64,000 nt of DNA from Castellaniella sp034674885 (lineage in GTDB: Bacteria > Pseudomonadota > Gammaproteobacteria > Burkholderiales > Burkholderiaceae_B), in the NCBI RefSeq assembly GCF_034674885.1, contig NZ_JAUCDS010000015.1, forward strand, positions 1 through 64,000, read 5' to 3'. Every line of letters starts with the position of its first letter. Within the stretch, counting starts at the first letter, position 1. The notes under the pieces were generated by a model. That model did no database searches, had not been told where the DNA came from, and saw only the letters and a program-made list of their open reading frames with translations. A program made the position numbers and the translations under genes. Of the stretch, positions 1 through 9,463 are shown one piece after another.

Positions 1-23
1 TCACCCTAGAGGGCCCGGTCTTC

Positions 24-2387
24 GTGCATTGGATCAGCCGCATCATCCTCCTGAGCGCCGCCTTGTCGGCCCCGGCCCTGGCGGCCGACGCGCCAGCCGG
101 CGAACTGCGCATGGTGGGCAGCCTGCGCCTGCATCCGGTGCCGCAGGGCGACGAGCTGCCGTCCTTCCTGATCGGGGATGACATCACGCGCCATGCGGAT
201 GGGCGGGTGACGCTGCAGGGGCACGCACAGGTGCGCCGCCTGAACGGCGTGGTGAAGGGCGACCGCATCGATTACGACCAGACGACCGGCGAAACCGAGA
301 TCCGGGGCGACGGCCTGCTGGCCCGCGATGGCAATATCGTGCGAGGCCCGCACCTGCGCTACAACGCCCGGACCAGTCAGGGCGAGATCCAGGCGCCGCA
401 GTTCTGGCTGGGGGCGTCGGCCGGCAAGGGCCGGGCGGAACACGCAGACATCCTGGGCCGCCAGCACATGCGCCTGACCGGCGTGCGCTATACCGGCTGG
501 TCGGGGCCCGATCCTGCCTGGTATATCGATGCGTCCCGCGTGGATCTGTATCTGGACGAAAACGAGGGCGCGGCCCGCAACGGCGTGCTGCGCTTCAAGG
601 GCGTGCCGATCCTGTATTCCCCCTATCTGACCTTTCCGCTGGGCCGGGACCGCAAGACCGGTTTCCTGACCCCCACCTACGGGACGTCATCCAACGGGGG
701 GATCGAGCTGACCACCCCGTACTACCTGAATCTGGCCCCCAACTACGATGCCACCCTGTACCCGCGCGTTCTCAGCAAGCGCGGCCTGCTGCTGGGGACC
801 GAGTTCCGGCATCTGGGGGAATCCTCGCATTCCGAGCTGTTCGGCACCTACATCATGCGCGACCGCCAGACCGGCGACAAGCGCTGGATGTATTCGGTGC
901 AACATACCCGGGAACTGGGCCACGGCCTGCAGGCCTACCTGGATGCCCGCAAGGTCTCGGACGACGATTATTTCCGGGATTTTTCGTCGTTCGGGCTGAC
1001 CGATGCCGCGATCACCTACATGCCCAGCCAGGCGCTGCTGACCTGGTCGGGTGGCCCGCACTTCAGCGGGTCGCTGCAGTTCTACCGCTATCAGACCCTG
1101 CAGGACAGCACGGGCTCGTTCCTGGCGCCGCCCTACGACAAGCTGCCGGAACTCCACTTCCGGGCCCGGCATTACGATTGGCATGGCTTTGACGTGGTGT
1201 CCGACAATTACGCCACGCGTTTCGTGGCGCCCATCTATCACGGCAGCGCCTTTCCCGACGAATCCGGCAAGCGCCTGATGCCCAACGGCACCCGCCTGAC
1301 GTCCTACACCTCGATTTCCCGGCCTTTCGTGCTGCCCGGCGCGTATCTCACCCCCAAGGTCGGCCTGCACATGAGCCAATACAACACCGATTGGTTCTAT
1401 GACAGCATCCAGGGCCTGCCGCCTGAACTGCTGGGGCAGCCCCGGGTACAGACGCGAGTGCTGCCCATTGCCTCCGTGGATGCCGGCCTGACCCTGGAAC
1501 GCGATTCGTCCTGGTTCGGCAATGCAGCCGTCCAGACGCTGGAGCCGCGCCTGTACTACCTGTACGTGCCGTATCGGGATCAGTCAGGCTTGCCCGTGTT
1601 CGATACGGGCATGGCGTCGTTCAGCTATCAGCAGGCCTTCGACGAGAACATCTTCAGCGGCGGCTGGGACCGCATCGCCAATGCCAATCAGTTGACGACT
1701 GGCCTGACCACTCGGTGGCTGGATGCCGATACGGGCTTCGAGCGCCTGTCCCTGTCGGTCGCGCAGCGCTTCTATTTCGACGACCAGCGGGTCACGCTGC
1801 CCAGCCAGACACCGCGCAAGGCCACGGAATCCGACTATCTGCTGGGGGCCAAGGCGGCGCTGACGGATCAGTTCTCCGTGTATTTCGACGGCCAGTTCGA
1901 CCACGATACCCAGAAGCGCAATCGCCTCAGTTCAGGTGTGCGCTGGACGCCCAAACGCCTGGCGACGGTGTCACTGTCCTACCGCTACGAACGCGACCCC
2001 AATCTGTATACCGACCCATACCGGATCCTGCCGGTCGGCGCCGAGCAGCAGTCGCGCGAACAGGTCAGCCTCAGCAGCCAGTGGCCGCTGGCGCGTCGCT
2101 GGTTCGGCGTGGGCCGCTATGATTATTCCCTGGCCGAGAAACGCAACACTCAGTCCATCGTGGGCCTGGAATATCGCGGCGATGGCGGCTGGGCCGCTCG
2201 CGCGGTGCTGCAGCGTTACGCGGTGTCCGCAGAAAAGACCAATACGGCGCTCTTCCTTCAGCTGGAGCTCACCGGCCTGGGGTCGTTGGGCACCGATCCC
2301 ATGTCCATGCTGTCCGAACGGATCACGGGCTATCAGTCCACGACCCCCCCCATCCCTGAAAAAACCGCTTTCGAGAGGTACGAATGA
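24..2387 (+). CDS. lptD: LPS-assembly protein LptD
   Basis: Outer-membrane beta-barrel that, with the lipoprotein LptE, inserts lipopolysaccharide into the outer leaflet. The 787-residue product has a signal peptide (about residues 1-20, ending ALA before ADAPAG), an LptA/OstA-like periplasmic domain at about 48-180 and an LptD barrel region at about 280-700. The chosen start is a GTG directly before the signal peptide. The frame is open to the left window edge, so an upstream start cannot be excluded. The stop overlaps surA by ATGA, which fits co-expression of two outer-membrane biogenesis genes. I find no cysteine in the protein, whereas E. coli LptD needs two inter-domain disulfides. Confidence 0.93.
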   Translation: MHWISRIILLSAALSAPALAADAPAGELRMVGSLRLHPVPQGDELPSFLIGDDITRHADGRVTLQGHAQVRRLNGVVKGDRIDYDQTTGETEIRGDGLLARDGNIVRGPHLRYNARTSQGEIQAPQFWLGASAGKGRAEHADILGRQHMRLTGVRYTGWSGPDPAWYIDASRVDLYLDENEGAARNGVLRFKGVPILYSPYLTFPLGRDRKTGFLTPTYGTSSNGGIELTTPYYLNLAPNYDATLYPRVLSKRGLLLGTEFRHLGESSHSELFGTYIMRDRQTGDKRWMYSVQHTRELGHGLQAYLDARKVSDDDYFRDFSSFGLTDAAITYMPSQALLTWSGGPHFSGSLQFYRYQTLQDSTGSFLAPPYDKLPELHFRARHYDWHGFDVVSDNYATRFVAPIYHGSAFPDESGKRLMPNGTRLTSYTSISRPFVLPGAYLTPKVGLHMSQYNTDWFYDSIQGLPPELLGQPRVQTRVLPIASVDAGLTLERDSSWFGNAAVQTLEPRLYYLYVPYRDQSGLPVFDTGMASFSYQQAFDENIFSGGWDRIANANQLTTGLTTRWLDADTGFERLSLSVAQRFYFDDQRVTLPSQTPRKATESDYLLGAKAALTDQFSVYFDGQFDHDTQKRNRLSSGVRWTPKRLATVSLSYRYERDPNLYTDPYRILPVGAEQQSREQVSLSSQWPLARRWFGVGRYDYSLAEKRNTQSIVGLEYRGDGGWAARAVLQRYAVSAEKTNTALFLQLELTGLGSLGTDPMSMLSERITGYQSTTPPIPEKTAFERYE

Positions 2388-3910
2388 TGTCAGGCTCGCG
2401 TCACCCCGCCAGCATGCTTACGCTGGCCCTGCTGCTGGGCGGCAGCATGCTGGCGCCGCCGGCGATGGCTGCCGGGAAAACCCGTCCGGCCACTGCGCCT
2501 GCGCCGCAGGCGGCGCCCTCCGAACAGTTCGTGGATGGCATTGCCGCCATCGTCAACAAGCAGGTCATCACCCTTGGTCAACTGACCGAGAAGCAGGCCG
2601 AAGTGCGCCGGCAGATGCAGCAACAGCAGATTCCGGTGCCTGACGGGGCCGTATTCAAGCGCCAGGTGCTCCAGCAGATGATCAATGCCGCCCTGCAGGA
2701 GCAGGAAGCCCAGCGCACTGGCATCCGGGTCTCCGATGCGCAGGTCGATCGGGCCATCCAGACCGTGGCGCAGCGCAACCGCCTGACGGTGGATCAGCTG
2801 CACAAGGAAATCCTGGGCAGCGGCATGAGCTGGGATCAGTACCGCGCAGAACTGCGTTCACAGATCCGCGACGACATGCTGCGCCAGCGCTTCGTCGAGG
2901 ATCGCATCAGCATCAGCGACAGCGACGTCGATGCATTCCTGCAGACCCAGGGCGATCGGCCCCTGCCATCGCCGGTGCAGGCCCAGCCCCAGGCCCCTGC
3001 GGAACCCGAGCCCGCCGCCGTGCCTTCGGGGCCTGAACTGGTCGAACTGGCGCAGATCCTGATCGAGATTCCGGACTACGCCGCCAATTCCGTCGTGGCC
3101 GAAAAGCGCAAGCAGGCAGAAGACGTGCTGCGCAAGCTGAAATCCGGGGCCGATTTCGCCGGCGTGGCGGCGGCGTCCTCCAATGGGCCGCAGGCCCTGC
3201 AGGGTGGCGATATGGGCATCCGGCCCCTGAAGGACTGGCCCGATCTGTTCGCGCAGGCCATCGCCGACGTACCGGCGGGCGGCATCACCGGGATTCTCCA
3301 GAGCGGGCGGGGCTTTCACATCCTGAAGGTCGTGCGTCGCGGTTATGCCCAGCGCCCGGCGCCGAAAAAGGCGCCCGCAGCGCCGCCTGCAGCGACCCCC
3401 GCGCCCGCCCAGCAAGCCCCCGCAGCGTCCGGCCCCATGATGGTGACGCAGACTCATGCGCGGCACATCCTGATCAAGACCAGCAAGGTCGTCAACGACG
3501 ACAAGGCACGCAGCACCCTGGAAAGCCTGCGGCAGCGCATCGAGCATGGCGAATCCTTCGCCGAACTGGCCAAACGCTATTCCCAGGACGCGTCGGCGCC
3601 GCAGGGCGGCGATCTGGGCTGGCTCAATCCGGGCGAGACCGTGCCGGCCTTCGAGCAGGCCATGAATGCCTTGCAGGACGGCCAGGTCAGCGAACCCGTC
3701 AAATCGCCGTTCGGCTGGCACCTGATCCAGGTCGAGGGTCGCCGCACCAAGAACATGGAACAGGAGTTCCGCCGCATGCAGGCGCGTCGCGCCCTGATGG
3801 AACGGCGTATCGGTCCGGCGTATGAAGACTGGCTGGATCAGTTGCGCAGTCAGGCCTATATCGACAACCGGCTGGACCACACCCGCAGCGGCACCCAGTC
3901 ATCGCAATGA
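2384..3910 (+). CDS. surA: Periplasmic chaperone / peptidyl-prolyl isomerase SurA
   Basis: Periplasmic chaperone that escorts unfolded outer-membrane proteins, LptD among them, to the BAM complex. The 508-residue protein has a signal peptide (about 1-29), a SurA N-terminal chaperone domain (about 45-175, starting FVDGIAAIVN) and two parvulin PPIase domains at about 218-320 and 355-460. An Ala/Pro-rich linker separates the two parvulin domains. It is longer than the E. coli protein (about 430 residues) because of linkers at about 195-215 and 322-352. It overlaps lptD upstream and rsmA downstream by 4 nt each. Confidence 0.93.
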   Translation: MMSGSRHPASMLTLALLLGGSMLAPPAMAAGKTRPATAPAPQAAPSEQFVDGIAAIVNKQVITLGQLTEKQAEVRRQMQQQQIPVPDGAVFKRQVLQQMINAALQEQEAQRTGIRVSDAQVDRAIQTVAQRNRLTVDQLHKEILGSGMSWDQYRAELRSQIRDDMLRQRFVEDRISISDSDVDAFLQTQGDRPLPSPVQAQPQAPAEPEPAAVPSGPELVELAQILIEIPDYAANSVVAEKRKQAEDVLRKLKSGADFAGVAAASSNGPQALQGGDMGIRPLKDWPDLFAQAIADVPAGGITGILQSGRGFHILKVVRRGYAQRPAPKKAPAAPPAATPAPAQQAPAASGPMMVTQTHARHILIKTSKVVNDDKARSTLESLRQRIEHGESFAELAKRYSQDASAPQGGDLGWLNPGETVPAFEQAMNALQDGQVSEPVKSPFGWHLIQVEGRRTKNMEQEFRRMQARRALMERRIGPAYEDWLDQLRSQAYIDNRLDHTRSGTQSSQ

Positions 3911-4725
3911 CGCATCAGGCTCGCAAGCGCTTCGGCCAGCATTTCCTGAGCGACGAATCGGTCGTCGATGCCATCGTGCGGGCGATCGATCCGCTGGCCG
4001 GCGACCGGATGGTGGAAATCGGCCCGGGCCTGTCCGCCCTGACGGCGCCCCTGCTGGATCGGCTGGGCCACTTGACGGCGGTCGAACTGGACCGTGATCT
4101 GGCGCGGCGCCTGCGCGCCCAATGGGGAGACGACCGCCTGACGGTGGTCGAGGCCGATGCCCTGACGGTCGATTTCTCCAGCCTGATCCCTGCCGACGGC
4201 ACCGGATCTGATGCCCCGGCTGGCCCGCGCCTGCGCATCGTCGGCAATCTGCCCTACAACATTTCCACGCCTTTGCTGTTTCACCTGATGCAGTGGGCTG
4301 ACCAGGTGCAGGACCAGCATTTCATGCTGCAGCGCGAAGTCATCGACCGCATGGTGGCGCAGCCGGGCGACAGCCAGTACGGGCGCCTGTCGGTCATGCT
4401 GCAGGCCCGTTACCGGATGGTGAATCTGTTCGACGTGCCCCCGGATGCTTTCGATCCGCCGCCCAAGGTCATGTCGGCCATCGTGCGCATGCGCCCCCTG
4501 GCGCCGGATGCCTGGCGTCAGGCGAAAGACCCGGCCGTCTTCGAGCGGCTGGTTGCTCGGGTGTTCGAGCACCGGCGCAAGATGATCCGGGGCAGCCTGG
4601 GCGACTGGACGCACCGGCTGGATTGGGATGCCCTGGGCATCGCCCCGACTGCGCGGCCCCAGGAATTGTCGGTGACGCAATTCCTGGACATGTCCGATGC
4701 GCTGACGGCCGCCGGCGTCGCGTGA
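3907..4725 (+). CDS. rsmA: 16S rRNA (adenine1518/1519-N6)-dimethyltransferase
   Basis: SAM-dependent enzyme (KsgA) that dimethylates two adjacent adenines in the helix-45 loop of 16S rRNA late in 30S assembly. The 272-residue length is standard. The SAM-binding motif VEIGPGL lies near residue 35 and the adenine-pocket motif NLPYNIS near 112. The N-terminus RKRFGQHFL is typical of the family. The ATG overlaps the surA stop by 4 nt. The pdxA gene, which lies between surA and ksgA in E. coli, is absent here. Confidence 0.95.
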   Translation: MTHQARKRFGQHFLSDESVVDAIVRAIDPLAGDRMVEIGPGLSALTAPLLDRLGHLTAVELDRDLARRLRAQWGDDRLTVVEADALTVDFSSLIPADGTGSDAPAGPRLRIVGNLPYNISTPLLFHLMQWADQVQDQHFMLQREVIDRMVAQPGDSQYGRLSVMLQARYRMVNLFDVPPDAFDPPPKVMSAIVRMRPLAPDAWRQAKDPAVFERLVARVFEHRRKMIRGSLGDWTHRLDWDALGIAPTARPQELSVTQFLDMSDALTAAGVA

Positions 4726-4732
4726 ATCCGGA

Positions 4733-5128
4733 TCAGTCGGCGCGGCTGTCGCGCTGAATCAGTTCGACCTTGTAGCCGTCGGGATCCTGCACGAATGCAA
4801 TGACGGTCGAGCCGTGCTTCATGGGGCCGGCTTCGCGCACCACCAGGCCGCCACGCGCCTTGATGGTGGCGCAGGTGTCGTAGGCGTCTTCGACTTCGAT
4901 GGCAATGTGGCCGTATCCGGCGCCGATATCGTAGGATTCCGTGTCCCAGTTATGGGTAAGTTCGATCACGGCGCCCTCGGATTCGTCCTGGTAGCCGACG
5001 AAGGCCAGGGTGAAGCGGCCGTCCGGATAGTCTTTGCGGCGCAGCAGGCGCATGCCCAGGATGTCGGTGTAGAACATCAGGGCGCGGTCCAGATTGCCGA
5101 CGCGCAGCATGGTGTGAAGTAGTCGCAT
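4733..5128 (-). CDS. gloA: Lactoylglutathione lyase (glyoxalase I)
   Basis: Converts the hemithioacetal of methylglyoxal and glutathione to S-lactoylglutathione in the cytosol. The 131-residue VOC-fold protein has all four metal ligands at the E. coli GloA positions: His5, Glu56, His74 and Glu122. This suggests a Ni-type enzyme. It lies convergent to rsmA with only 7 nt between the stops. It is 88 nt downstream of the YgjP-like gene, as the probable last member of the glyQ-led minus-strand run, though it may have its own promoter in that gap. Confidence 0.95.
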   Translation of the reverse strand: MRLLHTMLRVGNLDRALMFYTDILGMRLLRRKDYPDGRFTLAFVGYQDESEGAVIELTHNWDTESYDIGAGYGHIAIEVEDAYDTCATIKARGGLVVREAGPMKHGSTVIAFVQDPDGYKVELIQRDSRAD

Positions 5129-5216
5129 GGTGGATTTCCAGGATCAGGACAAGACGATCCACCTATCATACGCAAAACCTTGGTGGATCGTACGCCTGCG
5201 CCTGATGCGCGGGTGT

Positions 5217-6068
5217 TCAGAACAGCGGCAGGCTGGCCGGATGGTGCCGGGCCAGGGCATCCCGGGCCGACTTGAAGTCCGGATACAGCCGCTCGACTTC
5301 GCGCCAGAAGGCGGGGCCGTGGTTCATTTCCTTCAGGTGCGCCACTTCGTGCGCGACCACATAATCGATCAGATGCGGTGGCAGGTGAATCAGGCGCCAG
5401 TTCAGGCGGATGCGCCGTTGGCTGGTGCATGAACCCCAGCGGCCCTGGGCGGCAGAAAGCGCCCAGCCGTCGATGTCCTGTCCTGCCAGGGCCAGGCAGC
5501 GCTGCAGCCGGACATCAAAGTCCTGCCGGGCCTGCTCCTGCAGCCAGGCCTGCGCCCGTTCCTGGATGCGGTCGCCGTCGGCATGGTCGGGCAGCGGCAG
5601 GACCAGCCGGTCGCCGGCACCCGGGTTCAGCGCATCGCCCTCGAAGCCGGCGGGCCGCCCGCCATCGAGTTGCAGTTCGATCATCACGCCCAGGTAGGGG
5701 ATGCGCCCGCCTGGCCGCCACTGCGTATCCTGCAGGGCCAGCAGGGCCATGCGTTCCTGGTTGATCCGCAGCTTGTCCCGGATCCAGCGGGACTTTTCCT
5801 GGATGACTTCCTCGATCTGCCGGCGGGTCGCCCACGTGGGCGCCTGGATCAGCAGGCGTGCGTCGCGGATGGTCAGGCCGATCGTCTTGCGCCGGGACCG
5901 GCGCAGGCGGTAGGCCAGCGGCTGGTCCTGCAGGCGGATTTCATGCCGGGTGTAGCCGGGCGGTTCGGGGGATGTCGCGGGAGGGCTCGCGGTGGGGTGC
6001 TGCCCTGGGGCCGCACCGGGCATCGGCGTATCGAACAGGCTGAGCTGCAGCGGTTCAGCGGTCGGCAT
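5217..6068 (-). CDS. YgjP-like metallopeptidase-domain protein
   Basis: Predicted zinc-dependent hydrolase of the YgjP/DUF45 (M48-like) family; the physiological substrate is unknown. The 283-residue protein has the family's C-terminal zinc motif HEVAH followed by a third ligand in NHGPAFW (about residues 239-252). Upstream lies the conserved WGSCTSQ segment. The N-terminal 40 residues are a poorly conserved Pro-rich extension. The start overlaps the end of plsC by 14 nt, so it is translated within the glyQ-glyS-gmhB-plsC run. Confidence 0.82.
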   Translation of the reverse strand: MPTAEPLQLSLFDTPMPGAAPGQHPTASPPATSPEPPGYTRHEIRLQDQPLAYRLRRSRRKTIGLTIRDARLLIQAPTWATRRQIEEVIQEKSRWIRDKLRINQERMALLALQDTQWRPGGRIPYLGVMIELQLDGGRPAGFEGDALNPGAGDRLVLPLPDHADGDRIQERAQAWLQEQARQDFDVRLQRCLALAGQDIDGWALSAAQGRWGSCTSQRRIRLNWRLIHLPPHLIDYVVAHEVAHLKEMNHGPAFWREVERLYPDFKSARDALARHHPASLPLF

Positions 6069-6783
6069 ACCGTTCGGGATTCAGGACCCGCATTTCGGTC
6101 TCGATCCAGTCGCGTACGGCGTTGTTCAGCGACACCGGGTTGTGTTGGGCCGGGTCGATGGCCGGGCCGAAGGACACGGTCACCAGGCCGGGTGTCTTCA
6201 GGAAGGCATTGCGCGGCCAGCGTTCCCCGGCATTGTGGGCCACCGGAATCACCGGCACGCCGGTCTTGCAGGCCAGCAGTGTGCCGCCTTGCTTGTAGCG
6301 CCCGACTTCGCCGGGGGCGACGCGGGTGCCTTCTGGAAACAGCACGGGCCAGCGGCCTTCCTGCAGCCGCCTGCTGCCGATGCGCACCACCTGATCGAAG
6401 GCCTCGCGGCCTTTGGCCCGGTCGATGGGGATCATGCTGAGCAGGGCCAGGCTCCAGCCGAAAAAGGGCACGTGATGCAGTTCCTTTTTATAGACGAACA
6501 CCACGTCCTTGGGGAGCTTGACGGCGAAATACAGGGTTTCCCAGGCGGATTGATGCTTGGACAGGATGATGGCCGGCCCGTCGGGCAGGTGTTCCGTGCC
6601 GCGCGCCTGATAGCGGATGCCCAGGATCCAGCGCGCGCCCCACAGGGCCAGCCGTGGCCAGCCCAGGGTCAGGCGGTAGCGCCAGACCAGGGGCAGCGGC
6701 GCCCACAGGACGCAGCACAGGGCGTAGGGGATGACTGTGACCACCAGGAAGGCCATGTACAGGGCGGAACGCAGAAAGGTCAT
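6055..6783 (-). CDS. plsC: 1-acyl-sn-glycerol-3-phosphate acyltransferase
   Basis: Inner-membrane acyltransferase making phosphatidic acid from lysophosphatidic acid. The 242-residue protein has a hydrophobic N-terminal segment (about 5-35). The catalytic motif near residue 75 is HQSAWE, an HX4E form of the usual HX4D. The substrate-binding motif EGTR lies near 149 in FPEGTRVAPGE. It overlaps gmhB by 4 nt upstream and the metallopeptidase gene by 14 nt downstream. The gmhB neighbour suggests an envelope-lipid context; an OlsA-like specificity cannot be ruled out. Confidence 0.88.
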   Translation of the reverse strand: MTFLRSALYMAFLVVTVIPYALCCVLWAPLPLVWRYRLTLGWPRLALWGARWILGIRYQARGTEHLPDGPAIILSKHQSAWETLYFAVKLPKDVVFVYKKELHHVPFFGWSLALLSMIPIDRAKGREAFDQVVRIGSRRLQEGRWPVLFPEGTRVAPGEVGRYKQGGTLLACKTGVPVIPVAHNAGERWPRNAFLKTPGLVTVSFGPAIDPAQHNPVSLNNAVRDWIETEMRVLNPERYADR

Positions 6784-7334
6784 GGATGCGCCTTGAGCAG
6801 GGCGTCGGCCACGGCCGCCAGGTCGTCACGGACCTCGGTGCCGGCGGGCAGCTCGCCGCTGGTGCCGGAGGTTTCCCAGGTGGCGCGGCCCTTGCCCGTC
6901 AGCACCAGCCAGGGCGTGCAGCCGACCGCCGCTGCAGCCTGCAGGTCGCGCAGGCTGTCGCCCACCAGGGGCACGCCGTCCAGGTGGAGGTCCAGCCGCT
7001 GGGCAATGTCGTGCAGCATGCCGGGTAGCGGTTTGCGGCAGGTGCAGCGGTCTTCGGGACCGTGAGGGCAGAAGAAGATGGCGTCGATGCGCCCGCCCGC
7101 ATCGGCCACGGCCTGGCGCATCCGGGCATGGATGGCACCCAGGGTTTCCATGGAGAACAGCCCCCGCGCCACGCCGGACTGGTTGCTGGCGACGACGACC
7201 CGCCAGCCGGCCTGGCTGAGACGGCCGATGGCTTCCAGGCTGCCGGGGATCGGGATCCATTCCTCGGGCGCTTTGATGAAGGCGTCGCTGTCGTGGTTGA
7301 TGACGCCGTCGCGGTCCAGGATGATGAGCTTCAC
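6780..7334 (-). CDS. gmhB: D-glycero-beta-D-manno-heptose-1,7-bisphosphate 7-phosphatase
   Basis: HAD-superfamily phosphatase removing the C7 phosphate of heptose-1,7-bisphosphate during ADP-heptose synthesis for the LPS inner core. The 184-residue protein starts with the HAD motif I DRDGVINHDSD (nucleophile Asp7, acid Asp9). The GmhB-specific zinc loop is visible as CPHGPEDRCTC, supplying three Cys and one His. The GDSLRD segment supplies the later HAD aspartate. It overlaps glyS and plsC by 4 nt each. Confidence 0.92.
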   Translation of the reverse strand: MKLIILDRDGVINHDSDAFIKAPEEWIPIPGSLEAIGRLSQAGWRVVVASNQSGVARGLFSMETLGAIHARMRQAVADAGGRIDAIFFCPHGPEDRCTCRKPLPGMLHDIAQRLDLHLDGVPLVGDSLRDLQAAAAVGCTPWLVLTGKGRATWETSGTSGELPAGTEVRDDLAAVADALLKAHP

Positions 7335-9463
7335 GTCGCCAGCCTGGACAGATCGGCCACCTGATTCATCAGGCCATGCAGGGACTGCAGCAGGGCCAGC
7401 CGGTTGTTGCGGATGCCCGGGTCATCGGCCATCACCATGACGTCGGTGAAAAAGCCGTCCACAGCCGCGCGCGCCTGGGCCAGAATGGCCAGGCTGGCGG
7501 TGAAGTTGCCAGCCTCCAGGGCTGCCTGTGCCTGCGGTGCCAATTGCCCGATGACGTCGGCCAGCCGGCGTTCGGCCGGTTCGGCCAACAGCGCGGGGTC
7601 GAATGCGGGCAGATCGCCTTCGGCCTTTTTCAGCAGATTGTTGACCCGCTTGTTGGCGGCTGCCAGGGATTCGGCTTCGGGCAGGGTGGTGAATTCCATG
7701 CAGGCCTGAACGCGGGCTGACACCTGGTGCAGGGGCGGGCGCAAGGCCAGGACTGCGTCGATGGCTGCTCGGTCGCAGCTTGCGGCCAGCTGGTTGCGAT
7801 AGCGTTCGTAGACGAAGTCCAGCACGGCGTCGACCGTGCCTTTGGCCAGCGCGCCCGCGCTGAAGTTGCCGGCTGCCTGCGCCAGCAGTTCAGCCAGTCG
7901 GGCAGGGGAGTCCTGGCTGGCCTGCAGGTAGCCGCCGGCCGTGAGCTGTTCGTAGGCGCTGATCAGGCCCAGGGCCGCGCGGCGCAGCCCGTAGGGGTCG
8001 CGCTCGCCGGTGGGCGCCAGGCCGATACCCCAGATGCCGATCAGCGTTTCTGCGCGTTCGGCCATGAACAGCACCGTAGCGATCAGGGCGTCCGGGGTGA
8101 CGGGAGCATCCAGGCGGATGCGGTATTGATCACGCAACGCGCGTGCGACCTCGGGCGGCTCGCCGTCGTGCTGGGCGTAGTAGGCGCCCATGATGCCCTG
8201 CAATTCCGGGAATTCCCCGACCATCTGGGTGCCCAGGTCGGCGTGGGCCAGCATGGCGGCCCGGGCGGCGACCAGGGGTGCGCCGCCCAGCAGGGGCGCC
8301 AGCCAGCGGGCGATCTTGCGCACTCGTTCCGTGCGCTCCAGCTGGCTGCCCAGCTTGTTGTGATAGACGCTGTGGGCCAGGTCGGCGACACGGTCGGCCA
8401 GAGGAGTCTTCAGGTCGGTCTGGTAGAAGAACTGCGCATCGGCCAGGCGGGGGCGCACGACGCGCTGGTTGCCCTGGATGATGTGGGTCGGGTCCTGCGG
8501 CTGCATGTTGCTGACGATCAGGAAGCGGTGGGTCAGCGCCCCCGTGGCCGGGTCGAACAGCGGGAAATACTTCTGGTTCAGCCGCATCGTCAGGATCAGG
8601 CATTCCGGGGGTACGGCCAGGAAGGCTTCCTCGAAGGCTCCGACGTACACGGTGGGCCATTCGACCAGCGCCGTGACTTCGTCCAGCAGCGCCTCGACTT
8701 CGGGGTCCGAGCCAATGGTGGCCCCCAGGGTGGCCGATGCTTCCGCCAGTTGTCCGGCGATGCGGGCGCGCCGTTCGGCGAAGGCCGGGATGACGTAGCC
8801 CGAGCCCGTCAGCTGGGCGGCCCAGTCGTCGGTCGAGGCGATGGCCAGCGGTTCCTGGCACAGGAAACGATGCCCGCGCGTGATGCGGTCGGCCTGCAGG
8901 CCCAGGGTCTGGACCGGGATGACGTCCTCGCCCCAAAGCGCCAGCAGATGGTGCGCAGGCCGCACGAACTTCACGCTGGTGTGCCCGTCGGCCAACTGGT
9001 ACTGCATGACCTTGGGAATGGGCAGGTGGGTGACCGCGTAGTCCAGCGCCTGCTGCAGGCCGTCGGCCAGCGCCGCGCCCGGGGCGGTGCCCTCGGCGTA
9101 GAGCACGTCCTGTTTGCCGTCGTGGCGGCGGGCCAGGGCGGCCGGGTCCAGGTGGGCCAGATTTTTCGCCTGCAGTTTCTTCAGCAAGGCAGGGGTGGCG
9201 GCCCCCTGGGCATCCAGGCCGATGGCCGCCGGCATCAGCTTTTCGCTGTAGGGCTGGTCGGGAGCCTGTCCCAGCACGGCACTGAGATGCACGGCCAGCC
9301 GGCGTGGCGTGGCGTAGGGGGTGCAGATGCAGGAATCTGCCAGCAGATGCTGGGCCTGCAGGGTTTTCCGGATGCCGTCGGCAAAGGCATTGCCCAGGGC
9401 GTTCAGGGCCTTGGGCGGCAGTTCTTCGGTCAGCAGTTCGACGATCAGGGGACGGGTGCTCAT
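7331..9463 (-). CDS. glyS: Glycyl-tRNA synthetase beta subunit
   Basis: Beta chain of the bacterial alpha2beta2 glycyl-tRNA synthetase, responsible for tRNA recognition. The 710-residue length is normal. The N-terminus LIVELLTEELPPKALNALG is a clear family signature. The C-terminal third contains the DALR-type anticodon-binding region. The start overlaps the glyQ stop by 4 nt and the end overlaps gmhB by 4 nt, so subunit stoichiometry is probably set by translational coupling. Confidence 0.97.
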   Translation of the reverse strand: MSTRPLIVELLTEELPPKALNALGNAFADGIRKTLQAQHLLADSCICTPYATPRRLAVHLSAVLGQAPDQPYSEKLMPAAIGLDAQGAATPALLKKLQAKNLAHLDPAALARRHDGKQDVLYAEGTAPGAALADGLQQALDYAVTHLPIPKVMQYQLADGHTSVKFVRPAHHLLALWGEDVIPVQTLGLQADRITRGHRFLCQEPLAIASTDDWAAQLTGSGYVIPAFAERRARIAGQLAEASATLGATIGSDPEVEALLDEVTALVEWPTVYVGAFEEAFLAVPPECLILTMRLNQKYFPLFDPATGALTHRFLIVSNMQPQDPTHIIQGNQRVVRPRLADAQFFYQTDLKTPLADRVADLAHSVYHNKLGSQLERTERVRKIARWLAPLLGGAPLVAARAAMLAHADLGTQMVGEFPELQGIMGAYYAQHDGEPPEVARALRDQYRIRLDAPVTPDALIATVLFMAERAETLIGIWGIGLAPTGERDPYGLRRAALGLISAYEQLTAGGYLQASQDSPARLAELLAQAAGNFSAGALAKGTVDAVLDFVYERYRNQLAASCDRAAIDAVLALRPPLHQVSARVQACMEFTTLPEAESLAAANKRVNNLLKKAEGDLPAFDPALLAEPAERRLADVIGQLAPQAQAALEAGNFTASLAILAQARAAVDGFFTDVMVMADDPGIRNNRLALLQSLHGLMNQVADLSRLAT

